Assembly: GCF_032884065.1 (NCBI RefSeq)
Contig: NC_088868.1
Location: forward strand, 370,001-434,000
Source of the DNA: Artemia franciscana
Lineage: Eukaryota > Arthropoda > Branchiopoda > Anostraca > Artemiidae
Length of the DNA: 64,000 nucleotides
Reading direction: 5' to 3'
A program made the translations under genes and the position numbers. Below are positions 56,080 through 64,000 of the stretch, piece by piece (position 1 is the first letter of the stretch; each line of letters starts with the position of its first letter). The notes beneath the pieces were generated by a model. The model was not told where the DNA came from. It searched no databases and saw only the letters and a list, made by a program, of their open reading frames with translations.

Positions 56080-57205
56080 ACTACTACTAATAACTGACTG
56101 CAGCACCAAGCTGCCTGAGGCCAATACAGCTACGCACACTCCTCCAACCTAAGCTATTCAAGGCCTGCCACTTTACAACCTCCCAGTAAGTTTCCATTTC
56201 CTTTAGATCTTTATTTATGACATCCTCCCACCCCTGACAAGGACGACCTGCTTCCCGTGTAGCCCCAGGCGGTTGGCAAAAAGGACAATCATCCGTAATC
56301 TGTTATCCTTCATCCGCAGAACGTTGCCTAGCCATCTCAACCTTTCTTTCATTATAGCCCTAGAAAGCGGGATTCAACCACAATTTTCGTACAAACTAGT
56401 GTTTGAAATACGGTCAGTCAGCCGGGTCCCCAGAACAATCCGTAGGCAATTTCTCTGGAAAACATCTAGTAAATTTTCATCTGCTTTTCGGAGCGTCCAT
56501 GCTTCAGAGCCATATTTGACCACTGTCATCACTGTGGCTTCCAATATTCTAATCTGAGTTTGCAGACTTATCTTCCTATTCTTCCAAACTTTTTTCAACT
56601 GTGAAAAAACACCCTGAGCCTTAGGCATCCTACTTTAAACATCTTCACTGCTCCCATCGTCTTTACTAATAATAATACCAAGGTGAGTGAAGCTGCCCAC
56701 CTGTTCAATTTTTTCGTTACCTAATGTCACCTTTTCATCTTCACTTATTCCTAGCCTTAGGGACTTAGTCTTCTTAACATTTATCACCCTGAGCTCGTAA
56801 AACCTCTAAAAATTCTTTCATTTTGCTCACACTTTCATCTAATATGCTTAAATCATCAGCATAATCTAAGTCCAGGAGATGTTTTCCTCCCCATTTGATT
56901 CCGTGGTCTCCAATTGCTTTTCCTGTGCTTCTTAAGACGAAGTCCGTCAAAATGATCCATATAAAGGGGAATAGAACACAACCCTGCTTAAATTCTGATT
57001 TGATACAAAATCAGCTGTTAACCTCATTTCCTACTTTAACCGTAGCAGTATTATTCAGGTACATAGCACAAATCACTTTAATGCATTTGTCTGGTATACC
57101 ATACAAGTATAAGACCTTTGCTAAACCTCTTCTATCAACAGAATCTAACGCTTGCTCATAACCTATAAAACTGAGGACCAAAGGTGTTTGACAACGAAGG
57201 GACTT
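56080..57205 (-). pseudogene. LINE reverse transcriptase, 3' half
   Basis: From 57205 down: a GVKQGCVLFPFI-like region, KHLLDLDYADDLSILDESVS (intact YADD) then KMKEFLEVLR, VTLGNEKIEQVGSFTYLGII, MPKAQGVFSQLKKVWKNRKI, SLQTQIRILEATVMTVVKYG, SEAWTLRKADENLLDVFQRN, CLRIVLGTRLTDRISNTSLY, and RLRWLGNVLRM. The latter blocks are those of I/RTE-like LINEs that end in a degenerate domain with a WRWIGHVLRM motif. The frame is open from 56628 to 56374 but broken elsewhere. The tail CTTGGTGCTGCAGTCAGTTA marks the 3' end, shared by fragments at 20878, 34040, 35580 and 59676. Confidence 0.88.
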
Positions 57206-57232
57206 ATCAGTTATTAACCTATGAGTGAAAAC

Positions 57233-57442
57233 TAAGACAAAATGCCTGGCTAAGTGGTTGTCTTATGACTATGCATGTAAATTTTTGCTTATTTATAATA
57301 CTTATTTTGTCAAGAGTTTAGGGTCTTTTTGTTTTTTGTTCTTGAAGAACGCTAAGACAAAATGGCTGGCTATATGGTTATTTTATGAATGTGCATCTAA
57401 ATTTTCGCCTACTTTTAGCACTTATTTTGCCAAGATTTAGCG

Positions 57443-57444
<2 letters not shown>
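57233..57444 (+). repeat. 120-bp tandem pair
   Basis: CTAAGACAAAATGCCTGGCT at 57232 and CTAAGACAAAATGGCTGGCT at 57352; two diverged units at an exact 120-bp spacing. Confidence 0.85.

Positions 57445-57510
<66 letters not shown>
57445..57510. repeat. poly(T) tract, 66 bases
   Basis: An uninterrupted run of T. It follows the 120-bp pair directly and could be the poly(A) tail of a minus-strand retroposed sequence or an assembly-expanded homopolymer. The Phe- and Lys-only frames over it are not genes. Confidence 0.95.
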
Positions 57511-57513
<3 letters not shown>

Positions 57514-57998
57514 GTAATACTTTATCAGCTTGTTTTTTCTTTCTGTCCTTTTACGCAACCTCTTATTAGCTGTGTATTTAAAGGCAGTTCCTGATCTTGT
57601 CAGCACTGTCTTGCGAGTTTTTAGTGTGAGTAAGCTGATTGAATCCGCTGATTGAATAAGATGATTTGAATAAGCAGAAGCTGTTTAGAATCCATGTGGA
57701 TCTGGCTGCTTCTGCAAAATCATCGCAACATTAAGCCACGAGAGGTCGTAGGACAAATCTAACGCCGTCTTCTTTAAGACCTATTATTTGGCTGTCTAAC
57801 GAATCCCTAAAAAACTAGATTATTCTTATGGCTCCCCTATGTGAGCCAATTACTTCTGCTAGTTTAAGGTATTTCTGCAGACTATGGACACATCTAAAAT
57901 TCTCTTTTAAGCTTCAAGGCTTCTCTTCTAAGCTTCTCTTTCCTCTTCCCTTTTAGCCTTTGAAAATTTTAGTTTTTAACTTATTTTTTTGCTTAAAG
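57511..57998. other. intron sequence before the third HORMA exon
   Basis: No recognised feature. It ends in TTATTTTTTTGCTTAAAG, a pyrimidine-rich acceptor. Confidence 0.5.
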
Positions 57999-58138
57999 GT
58001 CCTCAAAAAATAAGATGAATCGAAAGGATGTTAACCGTATCTCAAAGGACCTGCTAGACGTTCTATATTCGTTCTGTTACAACAGCTCATTTAGTGGGAA
58101 GAAGGAGTACTTGACGATGAAATTTTACTATTACCCCA
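57999..58138 (+). CDS. HORMA-domain protein, third visible exon
   Basis: A 140-nt exon after TTGCTTAAAG and before GTAAGTTTAT. Its first base completes the split codon of the previous exon (AT plus G), and it leaves one base over. It encodes SSKNKMNRKDVNRISKDLLD, VLYSFCYNSSFSGKKEYLTM and KFYYYP. This corresponds to the C-terminal part of the HORMA core, where HORMAD1 has LIRKIYILMQNLGPLPNDVC and then LTMKLFYYDE. The exact phase match across both introns is strong evidence for one gene. The safety-belt end, closure motif and 3' exons must lie beyond this window or were missed. Confidence 0.86.
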
Positions 58139-58564
58139 GTAAGTTTATTTTCTATTATTTTTTGTAATGATCAGAAACTGGCTAATCTCCATCTGTAAAG
58201 GTACTCTGGAGAAATATTGGCTTGATTGACTTGGCGTTACGGAGTCATCCTAATTATAAAAGTAAATAAAGTAAAACTAATCATAAATGTAAAAAGATTA
58301 AAGAGTTTCTAAAAGTAAATATAAAGTAAAAGTAAAATGTACAAAATGTACATAAAAATGTATGTGTCACACGGAAACCTGGAAAAGATGTAGAAACTCT
58401 AGAAAAAAAACTCAAAACTCAAACTTGGAAATGAGCCAAGTAGTTCACATAAATCCACAAACTCTTTAAATGAAAGCATAAATAATTTTTCTGCTTAAAG
58501 AGCAACATCCATTACCACCAGGAGGTCAACTTAAATTTAAACTTAGAAGTAAAACTTTTCGCTT
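58139..58564. other. unassigned intron sequence
   Basis: AT-rich, with A-rich AAAGTAAA repeats; nothing recognised. Confidence 0.4.
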
Positions 58565-58847
58565 GCTGACCAGTGGTCGGCGTAGCGTGGGTACTAACCT
58601 CCTAGTTCTCAACCTTCGGCTGGGAGTGCAATGCACGGTTGGGGGCAAATCCTAGAACACTTCCCGATTTTTTCCCTCAGATTCCTCTAGGTAACCATTT
58701 AGAGCTCAGTTGACTCTGGCTGAGCTTACAGAGTCACACCGTTGACTCAATTCCAAACCAAATAATCAGCGATACCAGTACTCAAACCCCTGTCCTTATG
58801 GGCAAAGGATATGAAGTCTAGTGCGCTAACCACTCGGCTAGGAAGGC
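58565..58847 (-). mobile_element. tRNA-derived SINE, full length
   Basis: The minus strand starts CCTTCCTAGCCGAGTGGTTA then GCGC (box A TAGCCGAGTGGTTAGCG), with AGGGGTTTGAGTACTGG (box B-like) about 45 bp on. The head is therefore a tRNA relative with a leucine/serine-like D-arm. The body carries GTGACTCTGTAAGCTCAGCC, and a conserved part with TTGCCCCCAACCGTGCATTG, CACTCCCAGCCGAAGGTTGA and GACCACTGGTC. The conserved part recurs at 21866-21985. No clear target-site duplication was seen. Confidence 0.82.
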
Positions 58848-59675
58848 TAATTTAATTTTAAATTACTACTCATATTTCTAAATTTAAATATAATTTATCT
58901 TATGATAAGTTTTGTTGAATGTCTGATGTTGATGTCTTTCTTCCTTAATTCGTGGATGTGTAGGCTTAAAAATAAATTATATTTAAAATCTAATGATCAG
59001 AAGGCCTATATTGTAAATAGTCTGTGTTTTCATATTAGATATATGGTGGCATTAAAATCTAGAGCATATATGTGAAATAACAGGCAAAGTTGTAATGGCA
59101 TTTGATGCACATTATTACATTACCCTATTTCGCTTTTTTTTTTCTCCTCCATTATTTTAGTATATACCCATATCATCTACTTATTGTCTAGATTATCCAT
59201 TTGTCAATATCTTCATTTTGTTTTGTTTTGTGTTTTCGTTATTGTATTTGTGCTATTGCAGTGGGTGTATGCATATAAACAACTGAGTTTTAGTTCATTC
59301 ATTCTGTTATCTTTATATTCTACTAATAATTACAAAACTCCCTGTGGTAATTAAGTTCCTTGACCCCAAAAAAAGTCTAGAATTGTATCTTCCCCCAAAA
59401 TCACACTGTTTTCGAATTTCTTGGCTTTTTATTTAATATTTAGTTTTTAATTTGTCTGTCCGCATTACTTGTTTTAAGAAATAAAATGCTACAATCTATT
59501 GTGTAATAGTATTTTTTTAATGTCAAGAAACATGGTCATTGTAAATAGGTTCTTATCCATAGTGTCATTTGTACTCCCTCCTGAATCTAATTGACGATCG
59601 ATTTAACGGTTAAACTGCTGAGAAACCTTTTTTTTTACCGTTTCTGATGAGCTCGGAAAAATAGGATCATATTCC
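58848..59675. other. unassigned
   Basis: No recognised gene or repeat. Confidence 0.4.
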
Positions 59676-59752
59676 ATGTGACCTATCGCAGCACCAAGCT
59701 ATATGAGGTCAGCAGAGCTGCATACTCCTACTTCATACTAACCTATCAAATA
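59676..59752 (-). mobile_element. LINE 3'-end fragment
   Basis: CGCAGCACCAAGCTATATGA, then GCAGAGCTGCATACTCCTAC; same tail as 56095-56170. Confidence 0.65.
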
Positions 59753-59754
59753 AA

Positions 59755-60945
59755 ACAAAAGTTTTTTCAACTGAAAGTAAAGGGGCTGCTTCCTCATCAA
59801 CGCCCCGCTCTTTACGCTAAAGTTTGACTCTTTCTCTTAACTCTACTTTTTAAAACAATAAAAAACTTTAGCGTAAAGAGTGGGGTGTTTAGGAGGGAAC
59901 AGCCCCTTTCATATACGGAGTAATTTCCATTCGTTATTGTTTTAAAAAGTAGAGTTGTGAGAAAGGGTCAAACTTTAGCGTAAAGAGCGGGGGAGCAGCC
60001 CCTTTCATATACGGAGTAATTTCTGTTCGTTTTAAGTTTTAATGTCGCTCCTTACTTTCAGTTGAGAAAACTCGCTTTTTTATCTAGGAGGAGTTGAACC
60101 TTCTCATATGCGTAATAATTTTTGTTCGTTTTAAGTTTTAATGCTGCTCCTTACATCCAGTTGAAAAAAACTTTTCTTCTTTATTTTTTCATTGTGTTTT
60201 TTTAAGAATGCTAGAAAATCCTGCGACCTCTTCATGGAATTTTTCTCCCCCATGATATACTCTCCATGAAAAGATCACCTCACGTAATTCCCTCCTCTCA
60301 CCCCCCCCCCCAACCAGAAAAAATACCCCTGAAATTGTTTGTACACTTTCCAATTACCATTTCTATATGTAAAAACTGGTCAAAGTTTGTTACTTGCAGC
60401 CCCTCCCCCGGGGACTGTGGGGGAGTAAGTCATCCCCAAAGACATATTTATTAGGTTTTTGACTATGCTGAACAAAATAGCTATCTCAAATTTTGATCTG
60501 GTGACTTTGGGGGAAAATGAGCGTGGGAGGGGGCCTAAGTGTCCTCCAGCTTTGTTGGTTACTTAAAAAGAGCACTAGAACTTTTAATTTCTGTTAGAAT
60601 GACCCTTTTTGTGGCATTCTAGGGCCACTGGGTCGATACGATCACCCTTGGAAAAAAAAAATTAAGAAAAAAAAAAATAAACACGCACCCGTGATAAGTC
60701 TCCTGGCAAAAAAACACAAAATTCTATTTTTATGGAATATATATATATTTATAAAGCAAACTTTCTCAGGCTCGTAACTTTTGATGGGTGAGAATAAATT
60801 TGATGAAACTTATATATTTAAAATCAGCATAAAAATCCGATTCTTTTGATGTATCTATTAGTATTAAAATCCCGTTTTTGAGTTTTGGTTACTATTGAGC
60901 CGGATCGCTTCTTACTACAGTTCGTTACCACGAACTGTTTGATTC
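59755..60945 (+). repeat. repeat A, forward copy
   Basis: Starts with AACTGAAAGTAAAGGGGCTG, carries two facing hairpin arms (59790-60070; the second arm partly duplicated), then a CCAATTACCATTTCTATATG block, GGTCGATACGATCACCC, and ends at GTTCGTTACCACGAACTGTT near 60940. Confidence 0.85.
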
Positions 60946-61076
60946 AGAGTTTCATTTCTGTTCCTTCCCACGAATTTCCCACTTCCTTTGAATATGTCAA
61001 AACGACGTCTTTCTAAAACACAAAATATGATAATGGCACGGTAAAAGAAAAAATAAGCTTTTTGAACACGTTGACC
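60946..61076. other. unassigned
   Basis: Short stretch without features. Confidence 0.3.
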
Positions 61077-61417
61077 AGGGCTTCCCAACCTCTTTCAAAT
61101 CGCATTCGTTAGAAAGCTCTTTATCGTGGAGTACCACCCTCATCTTGATAAAGACTTCATCGTCTCCTTGATAACGACTAAGCTTTAAAGGCTGAAATTA
61201 AATATACAGTAAATATGAAAACTGAGTATGCTAATGATGTTATAAAACAAGACTAAACTTTTCTAAAACCCTTTTTTAAACTAAAATTCTAAGATAGGGT
61301 ATATTGTTTAACGATAGTGTAATGGTTTTGTCATTACTGATATATTTTTTTTTCGCGTACTCCTCACAAGCTTCCGCGTACCCGTGGGGGTATGTGTATC
61401 ACAGGTGGGGAACTACT
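61077..61417. mobile_element. hAT-like MITE candidate
   Basis: The left end CAGGGCTTCCCAACCTC and the right end read inward, CAGTAGTTCCCCACCTG, are similar inverted termini of the CAGxGxTTCCCAACC type typical of hAT elements. Inside, CTTCCGCGTACCCGTGGGGG pairs with the GTGGAGTACCACCCTC region. About 341 bp, non-coding. An 8-bp target duplication could not be made out clearly. Confidence 0.5.
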
Positions 61418-61565
61418 GCGTTAGATGATTGAGCATCTTGAGCTGCTTTTCTGCTATTATTGGATGTCTATACTATATACTGTATACTATATACTAATGT
61501 AGTATAAAGCATTTAGTGTATACTACATACTATAATTTTTATTTTTGACATTATTTTTTTTAATA
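61418..61565. other. TATACTA-rich patch
   Basis: Short irregular ATACTATATACT repeats at 61465-61530 next to the satellite. Confidence 0.6.
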
Positions 61566-62690
61566 TAAGTTTTGAATTAAAGCTTAACATGTATGCATGT
61601 AAAATGCTGCTCTGATTAGGTGGCAAAATGTAATTCAAGGAAGTATTTTTTAGTAATTTTTTGCTATTTAGTAATTTTAAGAGAGTAAAGTAGTTAGTTA
61701 TAAGTTTTGAATTAAAGTTTAACATGTATGCATGTAAAATGCTGCTCTGCTTAGGTGGCAAAAGGTAATTCAAGGAAGCATTTTTTAGTAATTTTTTGCT
61801 ATTTAGTAATTTTAAGAGAGCAAAGTAGTTAGTTATAAGTTTTGAATTAAAGTTTAACATGTATGCATGTAAAATGCTGCTCTGCTTAGGTGGCAAAAGG
61901 TAATTCAAGGAAGCATTTTTTAGTAATTTTTTGCTATTTAGTAATTTTAAGAGAGCAAAGTAGTTAGTTATAAGTTTTGAATTAAAGTTTAACATGTATG
62001 CGTGTAAAATGCTGCTCTGGCTAGGTGGCAAAGTTTAATTCAAGGAAGCATTTTATGACCAACATTTAGTAATTTTTTGCTACCTAGTAAGTTTAAGTGA
62101 GTAAAGTAGTTAGTTATAAGTTTTGAATTAAAGTTTAACATGTATGCATGTAAAATGCTGCTCTGCTTAGGTGGCAAAAGGTAATTCAAGGAAGCATTTT
62201 TTAGTAATTTTTTGCTATTTAGTAATTTTAAGAGAGCAAAGTAGTTAGTTATAAGTTTTGAATTAAAGTTTAACATGTATGCATGTAAAATGCTGCTCTG
62301 CTTAGGTGGCAAAAGGTAATTCAAGGAAGCATTTTTTAGTAATTTTTTGCTATTTAGTAATTTTAAGAGAGCAAAGTAGTTAGTTATAAGTTTTGAATTA
62401 AAGTTTAACATGTATGCGTGTAAAATGCTGCTCTGGCTAGGTGGCAAAATTTAATTCAAGGAAGCATTTTATGACCAACATTTAGTAATTTTTTGCTACC
62501 TAGTAAGTTTAAGTGAGTAAAGTAGTTAGTTATAAGTTTTGAATTAATGTTTAACATGTATGCATGTAAAATGCTGCTCTGGTTAGGTGGCAAAATGTAA
62601 TTCGGGGAAGCATTTTATGACCAACATTTAGTAATTTTTTGCTATTTAGTAATTTTAAGTGAATAAAGTAGTTAGTTTTAAGTTTGAATT
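61566..62690. repeat. 135/146-bp satellite, about nine copies
   Basis: Anchor TAAGTTTTGAATTAA starts at 61566, 61701, 61836, 61971, 62117, 62252, 62387 and 62532, with a last diverged unit near 62669: periods 135, 135, 135, 146, 135, 135, 145 and about 137. The longer units carry an extra ATGACCAACA. Because 135 equals 45 codons, the minus strand shows an open frame repeating SSILHAYMLNFNSKLITNYF; I regard this as a by-product. Confidence 0.95.
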
Positions 62691-63059
62691 AAAGTTTAAG
62701 TAACTTAGTAATCAGCAGAATTAAATCTTAGTCCTTCAACTTTGGTTGCTTCAACTTATATTTTGGTTAAACAACTTTTGTTACTTCGTCAAGGGATTTG
62801 TTAAGTTAAAAATGTTCAAATTATGCTGGGCATCCAGAAAATTTTGTCTACGCAACAAAAGCAACAGTATTCGCAACGCAAACAACGAGCATTCATAAAA
62901 GAGACAGTCATGTGCATCTAACAGCCAATAATATAATTCATAAATTCGATTCAAAACTATTGCATGTCGCAGGAATCTTCTTTGTGTGTGAACCTATTTA
63001 GAATGCGAGGATTGCGAGTCCGTAGATGTAGTTGCAATTGTTAATGAATCATTGTTAAG
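62691..63059. other. unassigned
   Basis: No recognised gene or repeat. Confidence 0.4.
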
Positions 63060-63350
63060 TTATAATTACTTATTTATAATTATTATAATATTTTTTTAAT
63101 ATTTGAATACTTTTAATATTTTAATTTAATTTTTTAATATTTTATTAATTTAATATTTGATATTTTAATTAATAATATTTTAATTATTTTTATTTATTAA
63201 TTTTAATTAATTAATTATTTTAATTATTTTTTAATTTATATAATATTTAATCTGTTCTAATTAATATTAATAATAATATTTTAGTTAATTTAATATTTTT
63301 AATATTTAAAATTTTTTATTATAATATTGAATATTTCTTCCTTGCAATAT
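63060..63350. repeat. TTAATATT-rich low-complexity tract
   Basis: Nearly pure A/T with imperfect TTTTAATATTT units over about 290 bp. Confidence 0.9.
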
Positions 63351-63464
63351 CTTCTAAATTACACGTAGAAAGGGGAGATAATAGAACGTAGGGTGTGACT
63401 CCTGATTATCTTCTGATTGCAATACATGTCTCTTTTGAGGACAAGGTTGTTACAAACCTGTTTG

Positions 63465-64000
63465 CGTAATTAAATAAAAAAAACTAATTTTTTTAGCTGA
63501 AAGTAAGGAGCGACATTAAAACTTAAAACGAACAGAAATTACTCCGTATATAAAAGGGGTTGTCTCCTCCGCAATCCCTCGCTCTTTACGCTAAAGCTTT
63601 TAATTGTTTTAAAAAGTAGAATTGTGGCAAAGAGTCAAACTTTAGCGTAAAGAGCGAGGGATTGCGGAGGAGACAACCCATTTTATATACGGAGTAATTT
63701 ATGTTCGTTTTAAGTTTTAATGTCGCTCCTTACTTTCAGCTAAAAAAATTAGTTTTTTTTAATTTAATTTCTGAACGTTTTTGAATTAATGCATGTTTGG
63801 TTTTGCCTCTCCCCACATAAATTATTAAAATGAAATTTGTATATTAATTCTTTTTTTGGATAAATGGCTTTCTCTTAGTTTTGATCAGACGATTTTGAGA
63901 AATAAGGGGTGGAGAAGGAGGCCTAGTTGCCCTCCAATTTTTCGGTTGCTTAAAAAGGCAACTAGAACTTTTAATTTTTAACGAACGTTTTTATTAGTAA
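63465..64000 (+). repeat. repeat A, forward copy, cut by window end
   Basis: A very regular palindrome: 63490-63600 (CTGAAAGTAAGGAGCGACAT ... GCTCTTTACGCTAAAGCTTT) faces 63640-63745. Then comes the CCTAGTTGCCCTCCAATTTT block as in 24985-25060. It continues past the window. Confidence 0.9.

Noticed and set aside
57385-57606. Phe-only and Lys-only open frames
   Set aside because: Products of the 66-base poly(T) run on either strand.
61513-62447. Minus-strand repeat protein (SSILHAYMLNFNSKLITNYF units)
   Set aside because: The satellite period of 135 bp is a multiple of three, so any frame free of stops in one unit stays open. No start context, composition or family supports a gene.

Overview
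This is an AT-rich, repeat-dominated piece of an animal nuclear genome, most likely an arthropod and possibly a crustacean. The evidence is spliced exons with GT/AG borders and in-phase introns of over 7 kb, an animal-type cornichon reading frame, and a load of LINEs, tRNA-derived SINEs, Helitrons, a piggyBac element, Penelope-like retroelements, foldback repeats and long (TA)n tracts. The most abundant family, called repeat A here, reminds me of repeats I associate with brine shrimp (Artemia); that is an unverified impression. No bacterial operon, CRISPR array or convincing viral gene was seen.

Host genes. (1) A HORMA-domain (HORMAD/Hop1-like, meiotic chromosome axis) gene runs on the + strand through the right half. 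Three consecutive exons lie at 42987-43220, 50361-50500 and 57999-58138. All have canonical splice sites and compatible phases, and together they read through most of a HORMA domain. The 5' end was not found and the 3' end lies beyond the window. (2) A complete intronless cornichon-like gene of 139 codons lies at 16458-16877.

Layout. 1-9 kb: LINE remnant, Helitron 3' end, repeat A, a broken piggyBac transposase, and a Helitron helicase region with a duplicated C-terminus. 9-15.8 kb: a long inverted repeat, a diverged ~410-bp array (repeat C), a second repeat family (repeat B) and short tandem repeats. 16-19.5 kb: cornichon, then a 1.35-kb tandem duplication that copied its last codons and a zinc-finger LINE ORF1-like fragment. 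21.9-29 kb: a LINE whose ORF1 and ORF2 are separated by a repeat A copy. 30-43.4 kb: a 2.6-kb inverted duplication (30055-32613 and 40762-43368) whose arms each carry a copy of the same HORMA exon, around an 8-kb spacer of LINE, SINE and Penelope-like debris. 43.4-58.1 kb: HORMA introns filled with LINE pieces, SINEs, foldbacks and a 170-bp array. 58-64 kb: SINE, repeat A, a hAT-like MITE and a 135-bp satellite.

The most notable features are the inverted duplication with two open, splice-competent HORMA exons on opposite strands, and the cornichon gene with its locally duplicated 3' end. All family calls come from reading the sequence and remembered family consensus; no search was run.
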